From Pelobates cultripes (Eukaryota; Chordata; Amphibia; Anura; Pelobatidae): DNA of 64,000 nucleotides. Location of the stretch: contig OW240912.1 of assembly GCA_933207985.1 (NCBI GenBank), positions 206,329,373-206,393,372 on the forward strand, written 5' to 3'. A program made the position numbers and the translations under genes. The notes under the pieces were generated by a model. That model made no database searches. It had not been told where the DNA came from and saw nothing but the letters and a program-made list of their open reading frames with translations. Numbering within the stretch: the stretch's first letter is position 1; every line of letters starts with the position of its first letter. Of this stretch, positions 23,903-38,371 are shown one piece after another.

Positions 23903-24957
23903 TTGTAACTCTCTATCAGCTTTGCACATCTGGATCCTGCAACGCTTTACAATTTGTCATGTCAAAATAGCTCAATAGATTCCCAATTAAATGGAGGCCT
24001 GGGCAATTTTAAAGGAAAATCACTCCAAAATCATAACTCTGTTACCAGCAGCAACTTGTACCAGTGACAGAAATGAAGAGTCTATGAATTAAAGCAGTTT
24101 ATGCCAAATTCTAGATCTACCATCTGCATTTTGCACCAGACATTGACACCCCCTTTAAATGGACAGAGCCTTTCAATTTGAGATACATATATATATATAT
24201 ATATAGTCAATGCTGAAATGGGAGTGTGGAAATGTCTAGCGTCTTCATCATTTAATTTTTAACTCACAAACGTGAGCCCAGTGTGGTCTTCTGGTGCTGC
24301 AGGCTGCAGCCCATCCACTGCAAGATTTATCATAATATCTCTTATTAACATGTTTCTTTATTTTTTTACCCACAATATGTGCACACTGGATATTTTCTTT
24401 TGAAACTGCACAATTATCTGTATTACCTGTACTATGTCTGGCACCAAAAATTGTATATAATGTTCAAAGTCACTTAGATTACATGCATGTTTTTGGGGAT
24501 TTCTCAATTTTAATGTTTTGTTGTACAAGAACTGAAACGCTAACAATGTCTGCATTTTTTATATATTACATTCCGTCCACATAGTTTGCTGTTTGTGTTA
24601 ACATGCTGATTTAAACGAATAACAAAGCCAGTCTGTGCAGAAGGTTATAATAATTAAAATTGAACTAAACAGGTGTACAGTTACTATAACTACAAAGGTA
24701 TTATAATAGCATTGAATGAGGCGACCCACAGTAGCATTATTCCACTAGCAATGGCACATAGGAATCACTGTCCTCTGCATTGTTCTAATATTAATTAAAA
24801 AAACATTTTTTAAAAATCTTAAAGGAGCACTCCAACATTAGAAATAAATATATATTTTCATATTAGATCCATCACTGTGCCCTTCATAATAAAATAAGAG
24901 TTTCCTTTTAACTAATCACACTTTAATGTTGCTTCTGTTAAGATGAGAGCTGTCTGG

Positions 24958-25002
<45 letters not shown>

Positions 25003-26662
25003 TATTTGGCTGTAATTTCTTGAAATAACTTTGATCGATTGTAATGTGTGATGCACATATCTCTACAGGTGTTTGGTATGAGAATATTTTATCACTCATT
25101 TATCTTGTGCAAATAAATAGAACGGTGTAGAAATATTAATGATTATTGTTAAATTCTAATCTGTTAGAATTGCTGAAACTGGCACAGATATCAGCATCAC
25201 GCACAATGGAGAATTGCAATCCTGCTTCAATGGATGGCATTTTATTTTAGTAAATCTAGTGCTGTGATTTTGATCAACTCTCTGGACAGTGAATATACTC
25301 AGGACTACTGAGACATAATACACAATGAGTTTAATCAAGTAAGATCTGAAGGTTTACTCAGTTATCCAACACATTTCAGATACATGACTCAATCAAAGTA
25401 CTAGAAGAGCATAAAGAAATGCATTGGACAAGAGTGGTTTTACATTGCACATGGTCAGATATCTTTTTTGTCTCACTACATGCATATATTCTGGAGGTCT
25501 GGAATGCATCATTCATGTGACCACCAGTAAACATGCTAAACTCTGGAAGATTAGCTGTTGCTTATGATTCAGCTGTCATCTCTAAATCTAATATTCCGTG
25601 TCTGGAAAGTGTCACAATATAACAAATGGGTAAACGGTTGTCATTTTTTATTTTTTTTTACTATTTATAATTAAGCACACATCTAAAGGATTTTCAAGAA
25701 ATTAGCATTTTTGGAGAAATCATATTAAAATTAAAATAAATTATGTTTTATAACCTCATCCTCTAGTTCTAACAGTTCTCCAAAGATGACCAAATATTAA
25801 ACATTGAACTCTAAAGCTGTATATTCTGTTCACACCCCAATAAGATGTGATATAGAGTTATATGTATGTTACAACATGGTATGGAGCTGGGGGACTCCCT
25901 GCAGCAGAATTTAATACATTGAAAGCATAACAAAGGCTTTAAAATATATTGAAATATGAATCATTACTGATGCAGGGCACACAGGGGGGACATTACAAAT
26001 GGTTTGATGCAAATTTTCTACCAGCACAAAGAACATGTCTTATGTACATATTAATATATATAATTGCAATAAGTCAAATAAATGAGTTTCCAAACTGTTA
26101 TTTATTTGGTAAATATTTCCTAATTTAAGCAACAGTGAAACCATATAAATATCATATTATTGAATTAAACTGAAATCAATAAGGAGCTGCCTGTCGATTT
26201 GACACATTTAGTAGTTCCCTAACGCCAATAGTTTCTTGCCTTTTTCCCATAAATTCAAAATTCAGTAGTTAATGAAATTGCACTCTAATTCCCACAGATC
26301 TCCAATATTCAACACATTAACTGTCTTCCGATAACACACCAGTGTCGCTTGCAATGTTAAACGTATGGAGGGTAAATTTCACTAGCTCGACTGATAAATA
26401 TAGTTTAAATGAAGATTTGCTATTGTTATTTTTTTTTAACCTCGATGTCTACAAATAATCCAATTATTTGTGGATAAAGCTAGTAGATATATAAATGATT
26501 TTTATGATTGAATGCCACTCTTGACAAGATAACCACTACAGAGGACTCTCTTTTTATAACAAATTGCAATATAGTGTTTTACTGGCAGAGCACAACAATA
26601 CCAAAATTAAATAAATGAGAAGAAATAGCAGTGCCCGTCAAATTTGTATAAAAGGACAACGT
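23903..26662. other. AT-rich intron with TA microsatellites
   Basis: Intron with (TA)n at 24186-24205 and about 20 TA units at 24960-24999. A decayed MITE-like start (TTAAAGGAGCACTCCAACATTA) lies near 24820. No exon or delimitable element is seen. Confidence 0.55.
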
Positions 26663-26666
26663 TTAA

Positions 26667-26727
26667 AGGGACACTATAGTCACCTAGACCACTTAATCTC
26701 AATCAAGTGGTCTGGGTACAGTGTCCC
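26667..26727 (+). mobile_element. TTAA MITE, left part (split by hAT insertion)
   Basis: It begins AGGGACACTATAGTCACC directly after TTAA (26663-26666), as in the other MITE copies. It is cut at 26728 by a hAT element. The continuation at 29470 onwards (ACCCTACAATCTAAAACATTG, then CTTTAGTGGCTGTCATTATG) matches the interior of the MITE at 43060. The right end cannot be found and is probably lost near 29670. Confidence 0.75.
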
Positions 26728-28099
26728 CAGGGGAGGGCTGGCAGCCTTAGGCCTGGGGGGCAAAACCAGTCAAGTGGCCCATTGCACCACCAAATCAGTT
26801 CACCATCCATGCCCACCTTTTCCTGGTTTTATAACGGATATTGATGTTATGCTAATCAGTAGCTCTTTGCCATACCAGCTCCTTCACGGCTCCAGGCACT
26901 GCTTGTTGTGAGTGTGAGCCACTGTAAATTAGGGGCAGAGGGCACTTGCACTGCGGTAAAGATGGGGCTGGACAGGAGGAGAGTGCAGTGCAATCAGTGC
27001 ACTCCCCTCCTGTGGGTCACCAGTAGACTGGTGCACCTGCCCAGGATCAGTGCCGGTGCAAGGATTTTTGCCGCCCTAGACAAAATAAAAATTTGCTGCC
27101 CCCCCATGTGACATCACAATGCCCCACCCATATGAACTAACGCCAGTGCTGCACACAGTGTGTGTTTACATTAAAAAGCCTGCAGGGACCAGCTATAGAC
27201 ACCAGAACCACTTCATTAAGCTATAGTGTCCCTTTAATGTGAGGTACATTATAGATTAGTGTCACTAATAATATACTAGATTGCCTACTTACAAGCAGAT
27301 GAGGATGATGATGGGCTGCAGTTTGGCTCCACTGGTCTGGTGTAGAACAGGATCTCTGGAGGCTGTTTGCAGCTGTGGTCACAAAATTCAATGTTCTGGG
27401 AGAATTGGAAGCAGCTCCATTTTTTTGGGGCCCCTTACACAGCTCAAGGTCTGGGCCCCAGGGCCTGACGGTGAGTATGCCCATAAGGCCCACTCATAAG
27501 TTCCACCCACCCATGAGTTCGCTCACAGGGAGTGGAGTGTGTAGGGGATGTGTTATGTGTTATTGTAGAGGATCTAATATGTGTGCTTATGGTATGTAGT
27601 GTATAGGGTTACCAGTTTGTGCAGGTGATGTAGTGTGTTTGTGTGTAGTGGAAGCAGTGTGTATTTGTGTATAAGGGATGTATTATGTGTTTCTGGTTGT
27701 GTGTAAGGGATGCATTGTGTGAATCTGTGTTTGTATGCATAAGGGATGCAAGGTGTGTGTCTGTATGTGTGTGCATTGAGTGTAAGAGATGCATTGTGTT
27801 TCTGTGTGTATGTAAGAAAAGAAGTGTGTGTGTTTGCATATGTGTGTACGGGTTTGCATTGTCTGTTTCTGTGTGTGTGCAAAGGATGCATTGTCTTTGT
27901 GTGTAAGGGTTGCATTGTGTGTGTGTGTGTGTAATGGATGCATTGTGTGTTTCTCTGTGTGTAAGGGAAGCATGTTGTGTTTCTGTGTATGTATAGGGAT
28001 GCATTGTGTGTGTGTGCGCGCGCGTAGTGTGAAAGAGCTCCCTGTCTTGGCCCCTGTCCTATAGAGCTGCCCCTTCTGTCCCGTAGAGCTCTCCCCTGC

Positions 28100-29050
28100 A
28101 CCTTAGTGGTCTCTCCTCTCCCCCACCCTCCCTAGCGGTCTCTTCTCACACTCACCCACCCTCCCTGTGCTCTTCTCACTCCTCCCTCTATGTGTTCTCC
28201 TCACACCCCCTGTGTTCGTCTTACCCCCCTCCTCCCTGTGTTCTTCATACTTCCCCCCTTGGTCGTCTTACTCCCCCACCTGTTCTTCTTAACCCCCCTT
28301 CTTCTTATTGCTCCCCCTTCTTCTTCTTACCCCCCCTTCTTCTTCTTCCTCTTCCTCCCCCTTCTTCTTCTTACTCCCCCCATTTCTTCATACTCACCCT
28401 TCTTCTTACCCCCTCTTCTTCTTCTTACTCCCCACTCTTCTTCTTCTTACTCCCCACTCTTTTTCTTACTCACCCCTTCTTCTTCTTCTTACCCCCTCTT
28501 TTTCTTATCTCCCCTCCTTCTTACTCCGCCCTCCCCCTTTTCTTATTCCCCCTCTCCCTCTTACTCCGCCCTCCCCCTTTTCTTATTCCCCCTCTCCCTC
28601 TTCTTACTCCCCCCTCTTCTTCTTCTTACTCCCCCCTCTTTTTCTTACTCCCTCCTCTTCTTCTTACTCCCTCCTCTTCTTCTTCTTACTCCCCCATCTT
28701 TTTCTTACTCACCCCTTCTTCTTCTTACCCCCCTCTTTTTCTTATCTCCCCTCCTTCTTACTCCCCCTCCCCTCTTCTTACTCCCCCCTCCCCTCTTCTT
28801 ATTCCCCCTCCCCTCTTCTTATTCCCCCCTCCCCTCTTCTTATTCCCCCCTTTTTATCCCCCCTCCCTCTTCTTATTCCCCTTTTTATCCCCCCCTCCTC
28901 TTCTTGTTCCCCTCCCCTCTTCTTATTCCCCTCTCCTCTTTATCCCCCCTCCCCTCTTCTTATCCCCCCTTCTTATTCCCCCCTCTTCTTATTCCCCTCC
29001 CTCCCCTCTTCTTACCCCCTCCCCTCCTCCCTCTCTTCTTGCCCCCTCCC
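28100..29050. repeat. Polypyrimidine minisatellite (CTTCTTCTTACTCCCCC)n
   Basis: About 950 bp of nearly pure pyrimidine on the plus strand, with units like TTCTTCTTACTCCCCCCTC. A duplicated longer block is visible (around 28500-28560 and 28560-28610: TTACTCCGCCCTCCCCCTTT). ORFs of 288-354 codons here are pure repeat translation (FFLLPPL, SYSP). Confidence 0.95.
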
Positions 29051-29052
29051 CT

Positions 29053-29300
29053 GTAGCGTGGCCGAGCTGCACTCCGGTCCGCGGTGGCCGGCCGGCCGGA
29101 GTGATAGGAAGGTGCACACTCAGTGTGCACTTCCTGTCAGTCCGGTCGGTAACAGGAAACAGAAACTCCGCGCGGAACAGGAGTTTCTGTTTCCTGTAAC
29201 CGGCCGGACTGACAGGAAGTGCACACTCAGTGTGCACCCTCCTATCACTCCGGCCGGCTGGCCGGCCACCGCGGACCGGAGTGCAGCTCGGCCACGCTAC
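29053..29300. repeat. 248-bp palindrome in truncated hAT copy
   Basis: It is bounded by GTAGCGTGGCCGAGCTGCAC and GTGCAGCTCGGCCACGCTAC. The arms pair throughout, including CACACTCAGTGTGCAC in each arm, with the centre near CTCCGCGCGGAACAGGAG (29165-29184). It is about 80 bp longer than its counterparts at 10767 and 23181, because the AAGTGCACACTCAGTGTGCAC palindrome that is central in the short form occurs once in each arm here. A second palindrome (29321-29365) pairs CTGCAGCCGCCTGAGG with CTCAGGCGGCTGCAG. Confidence 0.9.
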
Positions 29301-29569
29301 AGGGGAGGGGAGGGGAGAAGCTGCAGCCGCCTGAGGCTCTTAACAGAGCGCTCAGGCGGCTGCAGTATTTAATGGGACGGCCCGCTGCGGCCGGCCTTAC
29401 AGGAATTTAGGGCGGCCTGGGGGGCAATTGCCTCCCTGCCCCCCGGCCCAGCCCGCCCCTGAGTGTCCCTGTCCTTGTAACCCTACAATCTAAAACATTG
29501 CCGTTTAGTAAAAACTGAAATATACACATTGCAGGGTTAAGTCCACCTTTAGTGGCTGTCATTATGACA

Positions 29570-30395
29570 TGTTGGTGGTATAGTAAAAATGAGGCTTGGA
29601 TCACAACATGCAGTTTAAACCAATGTGTACATTGGACTTCAAACACCTTCTGAGGTCCCACTAGAGGGACGATCTTATTGGTGGTATAGCAACAACAAGG
29701 CTTGAACTGCTAGAAACTAAAAACAAATGTTTTGGTGTAGCTGCATATGCACTTTATTGTTTACTCGCTTAACCTTACGCATTTGTTTTTAGGCTTGGAC
29801 CCCATGCAGCGATTCAAACCTCACGTCTGCACTATACCACCTACGTGTATGTCCAGTACAGGGGACACACGTTAATTGGCTGGGTCTCAGGAGGATATAT
29901 CACTGATCATGATTTTTGGTAGGTTAATATGTAGCTTTCTGGGAATAGCTTTGGAGTCTCGTGTTACTTTTGTAAATATTTAGCAGGTACCGTATTTTTT
30001 CTGGATTCACATCAATCACTGCATTAAGGTCTGGATTGGTGTGTTTCCTTTAAGCAGTGGGTGGCCACCCACTCCTTCCGATGGGACATGTTGTTTTATT
30101 GCTATATATAGTCATTTCCTGACTGTTATGCTTATCCTGCCTTGAAAAAGCATTTTGGCCAAAACACTGTTGTTATTTTGGGATCGTGATCCTTTACCCT
30201 TACTTTGTACCATTGTATGTCCATTATCCGATATGTAATCTACTTATTTGTTCATTTTTGCTATTGATTTCTGTGTTATGTTTCAGATGTTTTGCTAATA
30301 TGAATATATTCTGTTCTTGAGTGAATCTATGGATTATTGTTGAATTGGATTTTCTAATAAAGAAAGATTATTGTTTTTTTTTTTTTATAGTGTGC
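29570..30395. repeat. Retroelement-like tail and GGTGGTATAG motif repeats
   Basis: A GTTGGTGGTATAGTAAAAATG-type motif occurs three times: plus strand at 29572 and 29680, minus strand at about 29848-29815 (TAGGTGGTATAGTGCAGACG, followed by GAGGTTTGAATC). The minus-strand copy weakly recalls tRNA-type A and B boxes. The segment 29750-30390 ends TCTAATAAAGAAAG then a T14 run, the look of a poly(A)-tailed retroelement end. The family is not identified. Confidence 0.35.
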
Positions 30396-31019
30396 TCCTG
30401 TATGGTATTATTTTTAAAGCCTGGTTCACCAACCAAGTGGTTTGACTATTATGAACATAGCCCAGCATATTGAATTTGCAGAGTTACTATTCTAAACGTT
30501 TCAAAATCTCAAAAGACTTGCACTATGAAACTATGCAATCAATACAGTCCAGTCAATTGTGTGGGGAAAAAAATTATTAAATAAAAATAAAATATCTATT
30601 TAAAGCAATACGCTTCACCAAAATATATGTTAAGTTCTTTTAACTGAATTTATAGCAGGTGAAACACAGTACATAATACAGAGAGGGATTTAGCTTTTAA
30701 TATTCTCTGGTCCTAAAGGTATATTTAACTGCACGGTACAGGCTATAATTAAATTTTTCTTGGCCAGGTTGCGTTCTGCTGGCATGAAACAGTTAACTGG
30801 GGATTACATTAAATGGAGTCTGAGCACACTGCATTTTAAATAAGCACTATTTGTACCTAACCTGAGGTGTTTAGCTTTGAATATGAGACATACAACCACT
30901 TCACAGATGTGGGTAAACTCATTGGCATGCGTATGGAGTGTGTTGGCTGTGTCCAGACACACCTTAATGCAGATAGAGTATGTTCGTAGACAGAGTTTCA
31001 GATGGGGCAGATGCTGGAA

Positions 31020-31720
31020 AGGACAGCTATAGACTGAGGTGCAGATCACTATATTCTTCTGCTGGACCACCAGGAAGCAGGAAAGTGACCCCAATGTTCC
31101 AACAGTGAGCAGTCAATTTGTCCCACTGGGCCATCAGGCAGCTGGGTACTGACCTCTCTGAGCCAACAGGAAATACGAACAGTGCTCCCCTGCCCAGGAT
31201 CTGCTCAATAGCCACTCGTCCAGCACTGTGGCCCCAGACAGGGGCAGGCAGCCCACCAGGAAACATCCTAGTTCGCCTAACAGTGGTGCTGACCCTGGAC
31301 AACAGCATCCACACATAGCAACACACATCAGCTACCCACACACAACTGCACACATCACTCACAGCTACCAACAGGCAAATATACCATTTAAAGCTACCCA
31401 ACACAACAACACATACATCCCTCACTGCTACCCAAACACAACTACAACACTTACAGCCACCCTACAACTAAACAACATACAAGCTGTCACTCCACACACA
31501 CCCAGGCAGCCATACACTACTATAACATATGCAACATACAGAGCTGCAGCACTTATAGTCAACCTACACCTAAACAACACACATATTCACCTTTCTACAC
31601 ACACAATGCAAACAGTTTCACTCCCACAGCTTTATAAAGGAGAACATCAGCACCCTAACAGCTACAGTCTGCTATACTGGATATGGTGTCAGGAGTCCCC
31701 TGGTGCCCTCCCCGAGTAAG
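31020..31720. repeat. AC-rich imperfect repeat region
   Basis: Loose repeats of CTACCCACACACAACTGCAC and CACATCACTCACAGCTACC between about 31300 and 31620. They are preceded by a non-repetitive GC-richer part (31084-31300). The 163-codon plus-strand ORF is Thr/His/Gln/Asn-rich repeat translation. No terminal repeats could be assigned. The remaining flanks (30396-31019, 31721-31970) show nothing I can name. Confidence 0.5.
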
Positions 31721-31970
31721 CAGTCAAACTGTTTAAGAACGTTTTGGCAACTTGCTGCTGCCTTCCTTACTGTTGAAAGGTTCTGCAAATACGTTAGGTC
31801 CAGCTGTGTAGTTGTGCTCATTGGCTGAGAACAGATGAGCTGGCCCTGCACAGTAGGACATAGCTCAGTGGAGCTGACAGTAGCTCCACAACCAGAAGAG
31901 CTACCTACTGGAACTTAGGTAAATTTCTACACTGTTCTTAATTAATCACTTTGACTACTTTGGAACGAGC

Positions 31971-32042
31971 ACCAAGGGACTTCGGGCACCAGAACCACTA
32001 CTGCAGGCTGTAGTGGTTATGGTGCTTGGAGTGTCCCTTCAA
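31971..32042. repeat. MITE fragment (72 bp, palindromic)
   Basis: AAGGGACTTCGGGCACCAGA, then ACCACTACTGCAGGCTGTAGTGGT, then TGCTTGGAGTGTCCCTTCAA. These are the two ends of the AGGGACACT...AGTGTCCCT MITE family brought together, with the interior deleted. The palindromic centre is CTACTGCAGGCTGTAG. Confidence 0.55.
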
Positions 32043-32840
32043 TACATATTTACCTTACATAAAATGAAAAAATAACAAAGAGAAAGAATTCCTGGGTGCA
32101 CACCCTAATGAAATGTGCTGTGCATGCTTACCATTAAACTATAAATGGTTGGTAAAAAATCTTGGTAGCCGTACACTGTTTGTTTGATTGGTTGTAGTTT
32201 TTATAAAGCTGAATTCAGTATGCATTGGAGTAAAAACACAGCTCATACAGAACACAGCTTACTTGTCCACAAAGACTTGATAATGCAGATAACTGTCAGG
32301 CAGGACAGTGTTTTAAATTAGAGAAAGCCTTTCTACAAACAGTCTCAGTAATCCCAGTCTACAAAGGCTGCAGGGTGACACACTTGCACTGTACTCTGGT
32401 AGCTTTATTGAGAGGCTGTCCTGTGAGCCCACCATTTTCCTTCTGAAGTACTTATTCTCTTGTGTAAAAAGGTTTGGGGTCAGAGTTTCTGGCAATATTC
32501 GTACGAGATTGAAAACCAGGTTTCATTTATCATTCATGACCAGGCGGCTTCCTGATTGGGAAACTAAATGAATTTGTGTTTTCTTACTTTGGAAAAGTCG
32601 ATACAGGATACGATTACGTGTTGAATGAAACACTGTGTGCTGGACTCTGGGGGCTTATCTCCACCACATCATGTAATTTGGGGCCATGCTCCTCTATCAG
32701 CACAACGTCAAACTTTCTATTCTAATTGTAAATGTTCACATTTTTACAAGGTTATTGTAAACAATTACTTCATACACCAATTGCGTCTATTGTAGAAACA
32801 TGTATTAGAAAGTACAGTGCTAAATATTGATTTTCTGTTG
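32043..32840. other. Intron, nothing recognised
   Basis: AT-rich intron sequence without exon, terminal repeats or tandem repeats that I can identify. Confidence 0.5.
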
Positions 32841-32842
32841 CT

Positions 32843-33060
32843 TATATACATACATATATATATATATATATTATTATTATGTTATTTATATAGCGCCATC
32901 AAATTCCGCAGCGCTTTACAATGGGTGGACGAACAGACATGTAGTTGTAACCAGACAAGTAGGACACACAGGAACAGAGGGGCCCTGCTCAATGAGCTTA
33001 CATGCTAGAGGGAGTGGAGTAAAATTACACAAAAAGATATATATATATATATGTACACAC
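32843..33060 (+). repeat. Frog-type SINE (or LINE tail) with GCGCTTTACAAT word
   Basis: After a TA/TTA microsatellite (32846-32880) the sequence reads TTATATAGCGCCATCAAATT, CCGCAGCGCTTTACAATGGG, later GGGGCCCTGCTCAATGAGCT, TACATGCTAGAGGGAGTGG. This word order is a very common dispersed repeat in frog and some fish genomes. I place it by memory of that pattern, not by a search. A TA run follows (33037-33052). Confidence 0.7.
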
Positions 33061-33153
33061 ACGTATGTGAGCATTTATACATTTTTGTTCAAGATGAGCA
33101 CGGTGGCATCTACTATTTCTGAATCGACATGTGCAGAATCTCTGTTTTTGAAT

Positions 33154-33200
33154 ACACACACACACACACACACACACTCTCTCTCTCTCTCTCTCTCCCC
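33154..33200. repeat. (CA)n(CT)n microsatellite
   Basis: A compound dinucleotide repeat: about 11 CA units followed by about 11 CT units on the plus strand. Confidence 0.95.
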
Positions 33201-36480
<3,280 letters not shown>

Positions 36481-36875
36481 CAGTGACACAAATGGAATAA
36501 TTGGAAATGCTCATAATTTGAGACGGTTCCTCACAATAGGTTAGTCTTCAAACTAAAATAAATTAGTCTAGATGGATATTCTTGTTCTTGGGTAGAACAT
36601 TGGCTTAAGGATAGAGTACAATGAGTTGTCACTAGTGGTAAATTTTCAAGTTAGACAAAAGTGGTGTCCCTCAGAGTTCTGTTTTGGGACCGCTTCTATT
36701 TAACATATTTATAAATGATCTTGAAATATGAATTGAAAGCCATGTTTTAGTGTTTGCAGATGACACAAAACTTTGTAAAGTAATAAAATGTGAGCAGAAT
36801 ATTGCTTTGCTGCAGAGGGACTTAGATAGATTGGGGTACTGGGCACTAAAATGGCAGATGAAATTTAATGTAGAG

Positions 36876-37844
36876 TAGGGATGTGCATGGGGAAAAGTTT
36901 CGGCTCGGTTCGACATTCCGAAATTCGGGGCTTCAGCAATTGGAACTTCGGCACTTTGATTCGGTTCGGCACTTCGGAATTTTGGCACTTCGACACTTCG
37001 TCAACTTTGGGACTTCTCTTGCTGCCGCTTAGTAGATAACTCCATAATTCCCACGGTATTAGGGAGTTATCCACCATAAGGTTGAAAGACCTAAATTGGT
37101 CTTTCAGACAAATTTACTAATACGAAGTAAAAATTACTAGTATTAGTAAATGCTGCCCCTACTTGCTATCCCGCGAACTGGCCCCCAACCCTGAACGGAG
37201 TGGTGGGTGGGGGCCCTAAGTTAGAATAAGGAGGGGACCTATTGGCCTCCCCACCGGCCCCCACCCCTGAGTGGTGGGTGGGGGCCTAAATAAAATGTAA
37301 CCCCTCCAGGTTATTTTACTTTAGGGCCCCCACCCGCCTGTTCAGGGGCGGGGTCCGGGGTGGGAGGGGAAATGTTTGTTTTTTTTACTTAGTATTAGTA
37401 AATTTGGCTGAAAGACCAATTTAGGTCTTTCAGCCTCTTAGTAGATAGCTCCCTAATACCGTGGGAATTAGGGAGTTATCTACTTATTCATTCCTGTCAT
37501 TCCATTGACTGGCTAAGTAACTTACATTTTATATGAATGTGTGTTATTTGATTGTTGTAAGTGTTGCAAATGCTTACAGCTGAATCCTGGCTATGTTTGT
37601 ATACTTTTTATTTAAACTTGCATACAGTGTAACATTCTTCATTCTTCCACTAGGTAGGTATATTAGTACTTCAGCAATACTGTGCTTCGGAACTTCGGCA
37701 CTTCGACACTTTGGCAACTTCTACAGTTTGGAAATTTGCCAATTTCGGAACTTCGGCAATTGAAATTTGGATGTATCCGAATATCCGAATTTCCCAAAAT
37801 TCGTCCGAATTCACATTCGGAACGAAACGAATTGCACATGTCTA
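36876..37844. mobile_element. hAT-like MITE, TAGGGATGTGCA termini, inside the LINE
   Basis: The ends are TAGGGATGTGCA and TGCACATGTCTA (inverted TAGACATGTGCA). The flanks ATGTAGAG (36868-36875) and CTGTAGAG (37845-37852) match at 7 of 8 bases, and the LINE frame rejoins there. Both subterminal regions (36898-37010, 37683-37830) hold many CTTCGGCACTTCG-like repeats in opposite orientation. The interior has two long palindromic arms (37028-37135, 37384-37485: GATAGCTCCCTAATACCG and its inverse) around a GGGTGGGGGCC-rich core. Confidence 0.88.
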
Positions 37845-38371
37845 CTGTAGAGAAATGCAAAGTAATGCACTTCGGGGTCAAAAATGCACAAGCAACTTAC
37901 ACCCTAAATGGTAGTGAATTAGAGTTAATACACAAGAAGTATTTGGGAATTGTTATATACAACAATTAGGCAGCAATATGCAAGGTTTTGTCATGTATAA
38001 ATAGGGGCATAAATTCTCAGGATGAAAATATAATTTTGCCTCTTTATAAATCACTGGTAAGATCGCATCTTGAATAAGGTATGCAATTTTGGGCACCTGT
38101 TCTAATGAAGGATATAATGGCACTAGCAAAAGTGCAGAGAAGAGCTACAAAATTGATAAAAGGAATGGAGCATTTTAGTTATGAAGAAAGGTTTAAAAAT
38201 GTAAATCTCTTTAGTTTTGAAAAACAGTGCCTCAGAGGGGATATGATAACATTATACAAATATATTCGGGGGCAGTACAAACCATTATCTGGAATTCTAT
38301 TCATAAACAGGGCTATACATAGGACACGAGGTCACGCATTTTTGGTGGAAGAAAGAAGATTTAACCTAAGG

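Larger units (their letters stand above)
27048..29403 (+). mobile_element. hAT element, CAGGGCCGGTGCAAGG family, right end missing
   Basis: It begins CAGTGCCGGTGCAAGGATTT, as in the copies at 8724 and 21673. The usual interior follows: captured MITE end (27168-27247), TG microsatellite (27530-28030), CTT/CCC pyrimidine tract (28100-29050) and palindromes (29053-29365). The right side reaches 'GCCGGCCTTACAGG' at 29403 and then runs straight into GAATTTAGGGCGGCC of the host element. The TAGCGCCGGCCCTG terminus is absent, so no target duplication can be shown. The P2 and P3 palindromes are also missing. Confidence 0.85.
26728..29461. mobile_element. hAT element with CAGGGG(A/C)GGGCTGG termini, host of a nested copy
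   Basis: The left end is CAGGGGAGGGCTGGCAGCC and the right end, inverted, is CAGGGGCGGGCTGGGCCG. A perfect 8-bp duplication AGTGTCCC flanks it (26720-26727, 29462-29469). The target is the TTAA MITE at 26667. Only about 320 bp on the left and 60 bp on the right belong to this family. The rest is a CAGGGCCGGTGCAAGG-family element. Confidence 0.9.

Noticed and set aside
26615..27111. 98- and 67-codon ORFs at the start of the 26728 hAT element as a transposase N-terminus
   Set aside because: No hAT BED-finger or catalytic motif, and they cross the element boundary and the nested insertion.
28190..29372. Three overlapping 288-354-codon ORFs
   Set aside because: All run through the CTT/CCC tract. 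Composition is only F/L/P/S/Y with no folded-domain signal, and they cross into palindromic non-coding sequence.
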